A stretch of 64,000 nt of DNA from NCBI RefSeq assembly GCF_900156825.1, contig NZ_FTOV01000003.1, forward strand, positions 310,001-374,000, in the 5' to 3' direction. Numbering within the stretch: the first letter of the stretch is position 1; every line of letters starts with the position of its first letter. The notes beneath the pieces are model-generated. The model saw nothing but the letters and a program-made list of their open reading frames with translations, searched no databases and was not told the origin of the DNA. Shown piece by piece: positions 53,218-62,160 of the stretch. Source of the DNA: Chryseobacterium gambrini. GTDB taxonomy: Bacteria; Bacteroidota; Bacteroidia; Flavobacteriales; Weeksellaceae. A program made the translations under genes and the position numbers.

Positions 53218-54408
53218 TTATGGTTCTTTCTGGAGAACTACAAATGCCGGGAAGTGGTCGCTGTAACCGCCGGTAAACTGGTCGCCGTTCCATGATCGGA
53301 AAGGGTAGCCTTTGTAATTCCCTTCTTTATTCACTAAGTAAGGCGGAGCAAAAATTTCAGCCTTATAAACCGAATAATCTTTTGTTACCTGATCTGAAAC
53401 TAAATTTTTAGAAACAATAATCTGGTCAAATAAGTTTGGTGCATCCTGATACGCTAATGAAGCAACTCCTTTTTTATACAAAGGGTACATTAAGTTAAGA
53501 TAAGGATTGGCATCACTTAAATCTTTCGGGCTTGGCTGTGCTTTCAGGTGATTTTTTAAACTTGCACTTACAGGATCATCATTAAAATCTCCCATTGCAA
53601 ATAACTTTGTTGAAGGATCTGCTGCTCTTACACTGTCCATTTGTTGTTTCAGTAAAGCTGCTGCTGCATTTCTCTTAGGAAGAGAAACGGCTTCACCCCC
53701 TCTTCTTGAAGGCCAGTGATTCATAAAGAATGCTACCTTTTCATTATCAAGGAAACCTGTAACCACCAAGATATCTCTGGTATATTCTCTTTTTCCTTCG
53801 TCACCGAAAACTTTCAGTTCTTTTTTCAGAGAATTGGTAGGGGTAAATCTTCTTTTCTGATAAATCAAAGCCACATCAATTCCTCTGTAATCATAAGAAT
53901 TGTAATGAATAATTCCGTAATCATATTTTTTCAGTGCCGGTTCATTAATAAGATCCTGAATAACCTGTCTGTTTTCCACCTCAATTAAACCTACGACTGC
54001 AGGAGCCGTTTTAGTGTATTGCGCTCCCATTTCAGAAATTACTTTGGCTTCGTTGGCAAGTTTCGCCTTATACACTTTCGTATTGTAGTTTTTAGCACTT
54101 TTTGGAGTAAATTCTTCCGAGCCGCCTTGAAATCTTACTACTTTCTTACCAATTAAAGCGCCATCGCTCCATGGTCCGTCGTATTTTTCAGCTTCTAAAA
54201 ACTTAACGGAATCCAAAGGAATACTTCTGTGGAAAGCCGGATTTTTAATATCTTTAGTCCCGTCGATATAATCTGCTGACTGAATGGTGTCCCAAAGGTT
54301 TTCCACATTCAAAAAACCTACAGTAGCCACCTTTCTCAGTTTTCCCTGCTGTTGTGAAAATGCCATTATTGATAAAACGATGGCAAAAAAACTCAAAAAT
54401 TTCTTCAT
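53218..54408 (-). CDS. Exported endonuclease/exonuclease/phosphatase-fold hydrolase
   Basis: 396 residues. Signal peptide MKKFLSFFAIVLSIMAFSQ. EEP-fold motifs in order: ATVGFLNVENLWDT (metal-binding Asn), VVGLIEVENR (metal Glu), YRGIDVALIY, FFMNHWPSRRGGE (catalytic His), FAMGDFNDDPVS (catalytic Asp/Asn) and YSDHFPAFVVL (final Asp-His). It cleaves phosphodiesters of nucleic acids or a similar substrate outside the cytoplasm. A TAAATTTG -7 box (54450-54443, minus strand) gives a ~30 nt leader. Divergent from a TonB receptor and DUF5689 lipoprotein. Confidence 0.88.
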   Translation of the reverse strand: MKKFLSFFAIVLSIMAFSQQQGKLRKVATVGFLNVENLWDTIQSADYIDGTKDIKNPAFHRSIPLDSVKFLEAEKYDGPWSDGALIGKKVVRFQGGSEEFTPKSAKNYNTKVYKAKLANEAKVISEMGAQYTKTAPAVVGLIEVENRQVIQDLINEPALKKYDYGIIHYNSYDYRGIDVALIYQKRRFTPTNSLKKELKVFGDEGKREYTRDILVVTGFLDNEKVAFFMNHWPSRRGGEAVSLPKRNAAAALLKQQMDSVRAADPSTKLFAMGDFNDDPVSASLKNHLKAQPSPKDLSDANPYLNLMYPLYKKGVASLAYQDAPNLFDQIIVSKNLVSDQVTKDYSVYKAEIFAPPYLVNKEGNYKGYPFRSWNGDQFTGGYSDHFPAFVVLQKEP

Positions 54409-54568
54409 TCTCTTAGAGTTATTATTAATATTATTTAATCTGCAAATTTACTTTTTTTTAACTTCCCGCTATTTTAAATATTTGTAAATTTAAAATGTGG
54501 TATTTACGTTTTTATTTATAATGATTCTTAAAAGCTTGCAATGTTAAGAAAAAATAACGTAAAAAAAG

Positions 54569-54597
54569 TTGTAAATTCTAAATTTTGACTAAATTTG
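54569..54597 (+). promoter_or_regulatory. Promoter of the TonB receptor-DUF5689 operon
   Basis: TTG at 54569-54571, 18 bp spacer, TAAATTTG at 54590-54597. Predicted leader ~55 nt. Confidence 0.65.
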
Positions 54598-54660
54598 CGT
54601 CCCCAACTTTTAAACTGTTGAGAATTAACAAGAAAAGTATTTAAAAAAATAAATATACTC

Positions 54661-57534
54661 ATGATTAAAAAACTATCATTAGTCTCTTTATTTACTTTAC
54701 TTCCAGCATCATACTATTTTGCACAGACTACGGTTTCTGCTTATTTAAAAGATGCTGAAGGAAAGCCCGTTGAAAGGGCAGAAGTAGATCTTAAAGGGAA
54801 TGACAATGATGTAACGGCTGACAAAATCGGATACTTCCAGTTTGTAGACCTGAAGCCGGGGCATTACCAAATTGTGATTACAAAACCGAATTACGAAACC
54901 AAAGTAATGGAGTTTGATGTAATGGACAGTGAGAAGAAAAAGGATTTAGGGACAATCACCCTATATTCTGCACTTACAAGCGCGGATCAAGGTTTAGCAA
55001 TCATTGACAGTGATGGAGACGATGAGGACAGCAACAGCGGACAGGCTTCTACAGTAGGTTTACTGCAGTCATCTCAGGATATTTTCAGCAGAATCGCAGC
55101 GTTTGATTTAGGATTTTATTGGTTCCGTCCAAGAGGAATCGATGGAAGATTTGGAGAAACCATGTTAAATGGTGTTTCCATGATCAAGTCTGATAATGGT
55201 AATGTAGATTTTGGAAACTGGGGAGGACTTAACGAAATTACAAGATACCCTGAAATTTCTGCAAACCATTCACCTTCGGAATATGCTTTTGGTGGAAACA
55301 GCTCGGTAGTTTATAAAAATACTAAAGCGAGTGAATACAGAAAAGGATTTCAGTTTACTCAGTCTTTAACCAACAGAAATTACAGAAACAGAACATCTCT
55401 ACGTTACAGCTCAGGAATGAGCAAAAGCGGATGGGCGTTTACTGCAATGGGAGCAAGAAGATGGGCGGAAGAAGGTATTCAGGAAGGAACCTTCTATGAT
55501 GCTTACGGAGCTTATTTGGGAATTGAAAAGAAATTTAACGATAAGCACACGATGACTTTCAACTTTATCGGTGCGCCTTACAGAAGATCTACCGCGAGTC
55601 CGAGTACTCAGGAAGTGTACAACTACAGAGGAGTTCATTACAATTCTTATTGGGGATATCAGGACGGAGAGCAGAGAAGTGAAAGAGTAAGAAAAGGTTT
55701 CCAGCCGATCTTCCAGATTCAGGATTTCTGGAAAATTAATAAGAATAATACTCTTTGGACATCTGTATCTTACCAGTTCGGAAAAGATAAAGGATCCCGT
55801 TTAGACTGGCAGAATGTACAGAACCCTTCTCCTACATACTACAGAAATTTACCAAGTTATTACGATTCATTAGATCCTAATGCATCTGTAACGCTTCCAA
55901 CGGGAGTAACGGGAACAACGGCTCAACAGGCTTTTCAGGCAGCTATGAACGGATGGACTTCAAACGATCCGAACTTTACACAGCTTAACTGGGACAGATT
56001 GTACCAGAGAAATATGCAGCAGCCTGCAGGAACTTACTATGGACAGACCGGAAAAAGAGCATTATATTATTTAGTAAATGATGTAAGCGACGATAAAATC
56101 TGGAATGCATCTACTCACTTTGTTCACAACTTCAACGATAATACGAAATTCTTATTAAACGTATCTTATCAGAATTACCGTTCTGAGCAGTACAGAGAAG
56201 TAAACGATCTTTTAGGTGCTGATTTTGTACTGAACAGAGACCCGTTTGCAGCAACAAACCAGCCCGGAAAATCAGGATTATACAATCAGGGTGAAGAAAA
56301 TGTAACGAAAAAAGTAGGTGATAAAATGACTTACGACTACATTTTCAGAAGACAGGAAGTAAAAGTAAATCCGGGAGTAAGATTTACAGCAGGAGCTTTT
56401 GATGTATTTGTATCTGCATTGGCGGGATATTCTTCTTCCAACAGAGAAGGTCTTTTCAATCACTATTTATATAAAGATTCCTACGGAAAAGGAATGGATT
56501 ATAACTACTGGAACTATGGTCTGAAAGGGCAAGTCGTTTACAGACTGAACGGTAGAAACTTCTTTGTGTATAACGGAGCATATTATAATCAGGCACCTTA
56601 TTTAGAAGATTTATTCGTAAATCCTAGAGTAAACGGATCTGTAGCACCCAACGTGAAGAGCATGACGGTAAATGCTAATGATCTTAGCTATGTTATTTCT
56701 TCTCCTTTCTTAAAATTAAGATTAACAGGTTATTTAGTTGATACAGACAACGAAACTACGGTTCAGAGATTCTTTGCAGACGGTATTCCATTAAACAGTG
56801 TGGATGCAGACGGTAACCAGACCAATGTTCAGAGTGCTTTCGTATCTCAGGTAATGACGGATGTTAAGAAAAGAAATATGGGAGTTGAACTTGGAGTTGA
56901 TGTTAAGGTTTTACCTACATTATCATTGCAAGGTTTAGCGAGCATTGGACAGTATACTTATAAGAATGATCCGAGAACTTATTTTGCATCAGATGCAGTA
57001 GGCGTTTTTGCAAATGGTCTTCCGTATGTAGATCTTGGAAAATCATACATTAATAATTATCGTCAGGGAGGAACCCCTCAACAGGCTTACTCAGTCGGTT
57101 TCCGTTACAACAATCCTAAATATTGGTGGGTAGGTGCCAACTGGAATTATTTTGATGAAAATTATCTGGATCCTGCTGCGTTGGTAAGAACAGAATCTTT
57201 CGTTCAGAATAATGTTTCCGGAACACCATACTATGGACTTACAGAAAGTGATCTTAGAAAAGTGCTAGAACCAAACAAACTGCCTTCATCATTCTTCCTG
57301 AATGCGAATGCAGGAAAATCTTGGGTAATCGGTAAATATTATGTTTTAATTTCTGCTACGGTAAACAATATTTTAAATAACAGAAAATATATTACAGGAG
57401 GATTTGAACAGACTAGAAATGCGGTTTATCCAAGCTTTTCTGAAGATTTAAGCAGAGAATATACTTTGTTTGCACCAAAATACTGGTACACTCAGGGAAG
57501 ATCATATTTTGTAAATTTACAGTTTAGATTCTAA
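54661..57534 (+). CDS. TonB-dependent receptor with carboxypeptidase-like N-terminal domain
   Basis: 957-residue outer-membrane transporter. Signal peptide (MIKKLSLVSLFTLLPASYYFAQ). Carboxypeptidase-like regulatory domain at residues ~24-100 (VSAYLKDAEGKPVERAEVDLKG). Then an acidic linker (DSDGDDEDSNSG), a plug-like domain with FRPRGIDGRFGETMLNGVSM, and a ~700-residue barrel with many YNYWNY-like aromatic girdle strands, ending in FVNLQFRF. The gene 36 bp downstream encodes a DUF5689 lipoprotein, probably its lid or substrate binder. The divergent exported nuclease suggests uptake of nucleotides or phosphate-containing fragments; this is inferred. Confidence 0.92.
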   Translation: MIKKLSLVSLFTLLPASYYFAQTTVSAYLKDAEGKPVERAEVDLKGNDNDVTADKIGYFQFVDLKPGHYQIVITKPNYETKVMEFDVMDSEKKKDLGTITLYSALTSADQGLAIIDSDGDDEDSNSGQASTVGLLQSSQDIFSRIAAFDLGFYWFRPRGIDGRFGETMLNGVSMIKSDNGNVDFGNWGGLNEITRYPEISANHSPSEYAFGGNSSVVYKNTKASEYRKGFQFTQSLTNRNYRNRTSLRYSSGMSKSGWAFTAMGARRWAEEGIQEGTFYDAYGAYLGIEKKFNDKHTMTFNFIGAPYRRSTASPSTQEVYNYRGVHYNSYWGYQDGEQRSERVRKGFQPIFQIQDFWKINKNNTLWTSVSYQFGKDKGSRLDWQNVQNPSPTYYRNLPSYYDSLDPNASVTLPTGVTGTTAQQAFQAAMNGWTSNDPNFTQLNWDRLYQRNMQQPAGTYYGQTGKRALYYLVNDVSDDKIWNASTHFVHNFNDNTKFLLNVSYQNYRSEQYREVNDLLGADFVLNRDPFAATNQPGKSGLYNQGEENVTKKVGDKMTYDYIFRRQEVKVNPGVRFTAGAFDVFVSALAGYSSSNREGLFNHYLYKDSYGKGMDYNYWNYGLKGQVVYRLNGRNFFVYNGAYYNQAPYLEDLFVNPRVNGSVAPNVKSMTVNANDLSYVISSPFLKLRLTGYLVDTDNETTVQRFFADGIPLNSVDADGNQTNVQSAFVSQVMTDVKKRNMGVELGVDVKVLPTLSLQGLASIGQYTYKNDPRTYFASDAVGVFANGLPYVDLGKSYINNYRQGGTPQQAYSVGFRYNNPKYWWVGANWNYFDENYLDPAALVRTESFVQNNVSGTPYYGLTESDLRKVLEPNKLPSSFFLNANAGKSWVIGKYYVLISATVNNILNNRKYITGGFEQTRNAVYPSFSEDLSREYTLFAPKYWYTQGRSYFVNLQFRF

Positions 57535-57570
57535 TAATCAATTCACTAATTATTCTAAAAAATTAATAAA

Positions 57571-58962
57571 ATGACAATAAAGAAATACTTAAGTTTAGTA
57601 GCAGGAGTTGCATTCGCAGCAATTTCTATTACATCTTGTGTTCAGAAAGACGAGTGGGATACTCCGCCAATTAAGTGCGAGAACAGATTCCCTGCTCCTA
57701 CCATGACTTTGGCAGCATTCAAAGCTCAGGCTCCTTCTACAGGATACGTTTTAATTTCAAACGACCAGATTTTTGACGGTTATGTAGTTTCTTCAGACGA
57801 AAACGGAAACTTCTATAAAACAATTTCTTTCCAGGATAAGCCGGAAAACCCGACTGCAGGTTTGCAGATCGAGGTAGACAGATCTAGCAACTATGCAGAT
57901 TTCCCGGTAGGTGCACACATCAGAATTAACGCGAAAGGTCTTAGATTAGGTTTAGACAGAGGTACGGTGAAAATCGGTTCTGTAGATCCTACTTACGCAA
58001 TCGGAAGAGTGCCTGCTTCTTTGTTAAGCAGATATGTTTCAGGAGTTTGTAACGGAAACGGTCTTGAAGTAGTTACCATCAAGCCTTTGGAATTACCAAA
58101 TCTTGCTGCTGCAAAAAGTGATCAGTACATCAATACTTTGGTAAAAGTTCCTAACACACAGTTTACCATTGCAGATATTTATCCTACAGCAAAAACATTT
58201 ATCGATTATGTTGCAGGTGCAGGAGTAGATACAGACAGAACTTTGGAAGATGCATCTGGAAACAGTGCAGCTTTAAGAAACTCAGGTTTCTTCTCCGAAG
58301 GATCTAAAACATTGCCTACAGGAAACGGAGATGTTACTTTCGTAGTAAGCCGTTATAATTCCACTTGGCAGATGCTGATCAGAAATACCAATGATATTAA
58401 CTTCAAAGGAACAAGAGTAGATGCAACTCCGCCAAAAGGAGGAACTGCAATTACGTATTCAGGATCTTTCCTTGAAAACTTTGAAAGCTATGCTACCACT
58501 CCGGCTAACCTTGAAGTATATCCTAAATATGTAAACGATCCGCTTTTAGGAAACAGATACTGGCAATTAAAGACTTTCAGCGGAAACAAATACATCCAAT
58601 TGGGAGCGAATTCTGGAACAGGGCCTTATGTAACGTATTTCGCAGTACCTGTTGATTTTACAGCAGCAAACACACTGAAATTTGACGTAAACGTAGGATT
58701 TTTTAACGGTAATGCTTTAAAAGTATACTATACTACCAACTATACTCCGCTTGGAGATATTACTCAGGCTACAAAGACAGATATTACTTCTGCGTTTACA
58801 ATTCCGGTAACACCTACAAGTGGATACGGAACAATTGTACCTGCAGGAAGTTATAGTTTCCCTGCTTCTTTAACGGGGAACGGATTTGTATTATTCGAAT
58901 ACACCGGAAACGGAAGTGGTGTTACTACAACAATCCAGTTGGATAACATTCAGGTTCAGTAA
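57571..58962 (+). CDS. DUF5689 surface lipoprotein
   Basis: 463 residues. Lipoprotein signal with Cys23 (FAAISITSC), followed directly by VQKDEWD. The QKDE resembles the flavobacterial lipoprotein surface-export signal, so it should lie on the outside of the cell. The N-terminal half is the OB-like DUF5689 domain (YVLISNDQIFDGYVVSSDENGNFYKTISFQD). From about residue 300 comes a jelly-roll-like domain (FLENFESYA ... FVLFEYTGNGSGVTTTIQLDNIQV). It is probably the binding partner of the TonB receptor upstream (36 bp), like SusD-type partners though unrelated in sequence. Confidence 0.87.
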   Translation: MTIKKYLSLVAGVAFAAISITSCVQKDEWDTPPIKCENRFPAPTMTLAAFKAQAPSTGYVLISNDQIFDGYVVSSDENGNFYKTISFQDKPENPTAGLQIEVDRSSNYADFPVGAHIRINAKGLRLGLDRGTVKIGSVDPTYAIGRVPASLLSRYVSGVCNGNGLEVVTIKPLELPNLAAAKSDQYINTLVKVPNTQFTIADIYPTAKTFIDYVAGAGVDTDRTLEDASGNSAALRNSGFFSEGSKTLPTGNGDVTFVVSRYNSTWQMLIRNTNDINFKGTRVDATPPKGGTAITYSGSFLENFESYATTPANLEVYPKYVNDPLLGNRYWQLKTFSGNKYIQLGANSGTGPYVTYFAVPVDFTAANTLKFDVNVGFFNGNALKVYYTTNYTPLGDITQATKTDITSAFTIPVTPTSGYGTIVPAGSYSFPASLTGNGFVLFEYTGNGSGVTTTIQLDNIQVQ

Positions 58963-58987
58963 GAATTTTGAAAATTTAAATAATAAA

Positions 58988-59013
58988 GGCTGTCTTTTTA
59001 GACAGTCTTTTTA
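58988..59013 (+). terminator. Terminator of the TonB-DUF5689 operon
   Basis: Eight bp stem GGCTGTCT / AGACAGTC (one wobble pair) followed by T5. Confidence 0.8.
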
Positions 59014-59035
59014 TTTTTGCCCAAACCCATAAATC

Positions 59036-59545
59036 ATGCAGTACTTCGTTTACACTTTAGACCACATCTATACAGATCAAACCCACACAGATTCTAAAAG
59101 ATTAGGATATTTTAGCGATTTAAAAGAACTTGAAGAAGTGAAAGCCAAGGCTATCCGATTATCAGGTTTTAAAATGTTTCCGGAAAGTTTTATGATTCGG
59201 AAATATATTTTAGATAAAGTTAACTGTAAGGATGGATTTACCGAAGTTATAGGAGAGATCGGGCGAGATTATCCTGAATCTGGAGATGAGGTTGATGCAA
59301 CAATAGTATCGGTAAAAGAGCTGGGATTAGAATCGGTTTTTTGTCTGAGTCATATTTATACAATTCATACTCATCTGGATGATGAAAGATGTATCGGCCT
59401 ATTTTCAAGCTATGAAAATGCTCATAATGTGATGAATGAATTAAAGGATAAATCGGGTTTTAAAGATTTTCCAGATAATTTTATTCTGGAAGAGGTAGTA
59501 TTGAATGCAATGCATTGGACAACCGGATTTTATTGGGAAGATTAA
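59036..59545 (+). CDS. Hypothetical protein with two tandem copies of a ~65-residue domain (DUF7336-like)
   Basis: 169 residues, soluble. The halves align: FVYTLDHIYT ... KRLGYFSDLKELEEVKAKA ... GFKMFPESFMIRKYILDKVNCKDGF and VFCLSHIYTIHTHLDDERCIGLFSSYENAHNVMNELKDKSGFKDFPDNFILEEVVLNAMHWTTGF. This one-domain family (known to me as DUF7336) is normally present once per protein; here an internal duplication has made a two-domain form. Function unknown. Confidence 0.7.
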   Translation: MQYFVYTLDHIYTDQTHTDSKRLGYFSDLKELEEVKAKAIRLSGFKMFPESFMIRKYILDKVNCKDGFTEVIGEIGRDYPESGDEVDATIVSVKELGLESVFCLSHIYTIHTHLDDERCIGLFSSYENAHNVMNELKDKSGFKDFPDNFILEEVVLNAMHWTTGFYWED

Positions 59546-59567
59546 AATCAGATGCAGCTCCAACAAA

Positions 59568-59591
59568 AAACCACCGCAAAAGCAGTGGTTT
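59568..59591. terminator. Hairpin between convergent genes 59036 and 59612
   Basis: Seven bp outer stem AAACCAC / GTGGTTT with a further CGC/GC pairing inside; A6 before it (T6 for the minus strand), T-rich after it. Confidence 0.7.
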
Positions 59592-59611
59592 CATTATTAA
59601 TTGTATTGTCT

Positions 59612-60082
59612 TTAAAAAGATACTTCGTTTACCTCTTTTCCGCGCTGGAAATTCATTGTTTTCTGGCTTCCTTTATAAGCAATATTCACAAGGTTAATCT
59701 GCTTAGGAAAGGCGCTTAAAAGGATCGTATTTTTTATTCTTAAGGTACTGATGTCGGAAACGCCTCCCGTCTCAAAATATACCCATACAGTTTCTCCGCT
59801 GACCTGACTTCCCGTGAATGTTATTGTTTTCGGTGAGCCATTGACGTACACATCAAAATTATTGTTTACATACTTTTTAACCTCTGCTTCAAATCCTGCC
59901 GTATTAGGGTTGATCTTTATCGCATCAGAAATATGATTTGTATTCATTTTTGTGGTGAACTTCAATGTTTTGCTTCCATCAATATAATCCACTTTAGTCA
60001 TTGAAGAGAAAAAGTCTACATACGTGAAACTCATTAACACAAAAAATGTTAAAATTCCTGATATATATAAAATTTTTTTCAT
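59612..60082 (-). CDS. DUF6702 family-like exported protein
   Basis: The ATG at 60082 gives a signal-type N-terminus, MKKILYISGILTFFVLMSF (156 aa). The mature protein reads KVDYIDGSKTLKFTTKMNTNHISDAIK, then VYVNGSPKTITFTGSQVSGETVWVYFETG and NTILLSAFPKQINLVNIAYKGSQKTMNF, the beta-rich pattern of DUF6702 proteins. Periplasmic or surface location; function unknown. It is usual in Flavobacteriia near M1 or other peptidase genes, though here it stands alone. Confidence 0.75.
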   Translation of the reverse strand: MKKILYISGILTFFVLMSFTYVDFFSSMTKVDYIDGSKTLKFTTKMNTNHISDAIKINPNTAGFEAEVKKYVNNNFDVYVNGSPKTITFTGSQVSGETVWVYFETGGVSDISTLRIKNTILLSAFPKQINLVNIAYKGSQKTMNFQRGKEVNEVSF

Positions 60083-60140
60083 CTTAGATAATAGATTTAC
60101 AATCATGATTGTTAGTTTTAAGTCACAAATAATGTGCCAA

Positions 60141-60893
60141 TTAAAAGTTCACGTTTACGGAATATTTATCATAAAAAGCTTTGATGTGCGCTACCGCTTC
60201 ATTAGCACTGTCTACCACACGGTAAAGCTCAAGATCTTCTTCGTGGATCATCTTTTCTTTCAGCAAAGTGGTTTTAAACCAATCCAGTAATCCGCTCCAG
60301 AACTCCGAACCGACCAGAACAATAGGGAATCTTCCTATTTTATTGGTTTGAATCAGCGTTAAAGCCTCCGTAAGCTCATCCAGTGTTCCAAATCCTCCAG
60401 GCATTACAATAAACCCCTGAGAATATTTCACAAACATTACTTTTCTTACAAAAAAGTAATCGAAATTCATCGAATATGATTTATTGATGTAAGGATTAAA
60501 ATGCTGTTCAAAGGGCAGATCGATATTCAGACCAATTGATTTCCCCTGAGTGTTGAAAGCACCTTTATTTCCGGCTTCCATAATTCCGGGACCACCTCCG
60601 GTAATGATTCCGAAGCCTAATTTTGTAATTTTCTCAGCAATTTCCACCGCCATTTTGTAGTATTTGCTTTGTGGCTTCAGTCTTGCAGATCCGAAAATAG
60701 AAACACACGGACCAATTTTAGCCAATTTTTCATAGCCATCTACAAATTCCGCCATTACTTTAAAAACCATCCAGCTATCTTTCGTGATGGTTTCGTCCCA
60801 TGTTTTTTGTCTGAGACTGTTTTGTAATTTCGTTTCGTTACTGTCAAATTCAGGATTTACCAGACTTTCATCCCTCGTTCCTTCAATTCCCAT
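60141..60893 (-). CDS. LOG family protein (TIGR00730-type Rossmann fold)
   Basis: 250 residues, cytosolic. GGGPGIMEAGNKGAF and MPGGFGTLDELTEALTLIQ are the two hallmark motifs of LOG phosphoribohydrolases, which split nucleotide 5'-monophosphates into base and ribose-5-phosphate. The CVSIFGSARL start of the fold is also present. An N-terminal ~50-residue extension precedes it. It lies 7 bp after the nucleotidyltransferase gene upstream, so the two are cotranscribed. Confidence 0.9.
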   Translation of the reverse strand: MGIEGTRDESLVNPEFDSNETKLQNSLRQKTWDETITKDSWMVFKVMAEFVDGYEKLAKIGPCVSIFGSARLKPQSKYYKMAVEIAEKITKLGFGIITGGGPGIMEAGNKGAFNTQGKSIGLNIDLPFEQHFNPYINKSYSMNFDYFFVRKVMFVKYSQGFIVMPGGFGTLDELTEALTLIQTNKIGRFPIVLVGSEFWSGLLDWFKTTLLKEKMIHEEDLELYRVVDSANEAVAHIKAFYDKYSVNVNF

Positions 60894-60900
60894 TGTACAA

Positions 60901-61614
60901 TTATTTAAAATATTTTTCGGCTTCCGTTACAGATTCCGGTCTTCCGACATCGATCAGAATACTGTCGTGAAGGAAACCATGGATATGCTCGGTCTGCATA
61001 AGATCCAGATATTCTTCCATAACAGAAAATTTGCCTGTCCTTTTTATTTTTTCAAAGATAAGCGGATTGATGCAATGTACCCCACTGAAAGCCAAAGCTT
61101 TGAATCCTTTGTTGAATTCTGCCAGTCTCTGCTCTCCGGACTGTACATTCAGCCATCCTCTTAATACCATATCGTCGTTAAAAAGCAGTTTTCTTGAGCT
61201 TTCTCTGTCCGATACAGCTAAAGTAGCAAAATCTTTTATCTTTTTATGATATTCTACAAATTCTGTAATATTAATGTTGGTAAGAATATCGGCATTCATG
61301 ATGAGGAAATCTTCTCCATGATCGAGAAATTTTCTAGCAAAAACCAAGCCGCCTCCGGTTTCCAGAAGCTCTTCGCTTTCGTCGGAGATTTCTATTTTAC
61401 ATCCGAAATTATCGTTCTGCTTTAAAAAATCAACTATTTGATTTCCAAAATGATGAATGTTTATGACAAAATCGTTTATTCCGAAATTTTTTAAATATTT
61501 AATATTTCTTTCCAGAAGCGGAACTTCATTCACCTTTGCCAAAGCTTTCGGATGATGGTCGGTGAATGGTTTCAGTCGGGTTCCTTTTCCGGCTGCGAAA
61601 ATAAGTGCTTTCAT
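60901..61614 (-). CDS. Sugar-1-phosphate nucleotidyltransferase, MurU-like
   Basis: 237 residues. Nucleotide-binding signature MKALIFAAGKGTRLKPFTDHHPKALAKV, then the metal-binding region DFLIMNADILTN and the end SILIDVGRPESV. Length and neighbours fit MurU, which activates MurNAc-1-phosphate with UTP in the AmgK-MurU cell-wall recycling route. A sugar kinase (62660) and a RapZ-like gene (61711) lie just upstream on the same strand. The sugar cannot be read from the sequence, so the MurU role is an inference. Confidence 0.87.
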   Translation of the reverse strand: MKALIFAAGKGTRLKPFTDHHPKALAKVNEVPLLERNIKYLKNFGINDFVINIHHFGNQIVDFLKQNDNFGCKIEISDESEELLETGGGLVFARKFLDHGEDFLIMNADILTNINITEFVEYHKKIKDFATLAVSDRESSRKLLFNDDMVLRGWLNVQSGEQRLAEFNKGFKALAFSGVHCINPLIFEKIKRTGKFSVMEEYLDLMQTEHIHGFLHDSILIDVGRPESVTEAEKYFK

Positions 61615-61624
61615 TTTTTATGGG

Positions 61625-61717
61625 TAATGAGTAATGGGTAATGAGTAATAGATGAAATACATTTTAAAATGAACAATAAGGTTAAAATATTACTTATTGC
61701 ACATTATTCATTACTTA
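61625..61717. repeat. Imperfect inverted repeat of TAATGAGTAATG type
   Basis: Left arm 61625-61649 and right arm 61689-61717 are near-complementary runs of TAATGAGTAAT-like units around a ~39 bp centre. The right arm covers the stop codon of the RapZ-like gene. Such a structure may act as transcript end or a mobile-repeat remnant. Confidence 0.6.
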
Positions 61718-62121
61718 TGATTAAGTTGATGCTGTTCGTCATGATGAAGGCTGATTTCAACTTTTTCACCATATTTTTCTTCAATAAAATGAGCGATTTT
61801 TATCGCAGAATAAACCGATCTGTGCTGTCCTCCTGTACAGCCGAAGTTGATCTGAAGGTTTTCAAATCCCCTTTCCAGATAATTATCTATATTAATGGAA
61901 ACAAGATTCTTGATTAATTCCAGAAATTTAGGCATTTCGGTTTTGGTTTCCAGATATTCCTGAACACCGATGTCGTTTCCGGTCTGGGTTTTATATTCTT
62001 CCACTCTTCCCGGATTTAAAATTCCGCGGCAGTCAAACGTAAAACCTCCTCCGTTTCCTGTTTCATCTTTCGGAATTCCTCCTTTTTTGTACGAAAAACT
62101 GTGTATATCGATGTGTAGCAT
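61711..62121 (-). CDS. RapZ C-terminal-like protein (stand-alone)
   Basis: 136 residues matching only the C-terminal half of RapZ/YvcJ: the start MLHIDIHSFSYKKGGIPKDETGNGGGFTFDCRGILNPGR, then FGCTGGQHRSVYSA. In E. coli this half binds GlcN6P and RNA. The N-terminal ATPase part is absent. In many Bacteroidota this domain sits with, or is fused to, a sugar kinase of the AmgK type. Here the kinase lies upstream but is separated from it by the inverted-repeat unit with the GxxExxY gene. Its role in amino-sugar recycling is inferred. Confidence 0.85.
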   Translation of the reverse strand: MLHIDIHSFSYKKGGIPKDETGNGGGFTFDCRGILNPGRVEEYKTQTGNDIGVQEYLETKTEMPKFLELIKNLVSINIDNYLERGFENLQINFGCTGGQHRSVYSAIKIAHFIEEKYGEKVEISLHHDEQHQLNHK

Positions 62122-62160
62122 TTTTTTAATTTTATAATTATTTATTTATTTATTCTTAAA

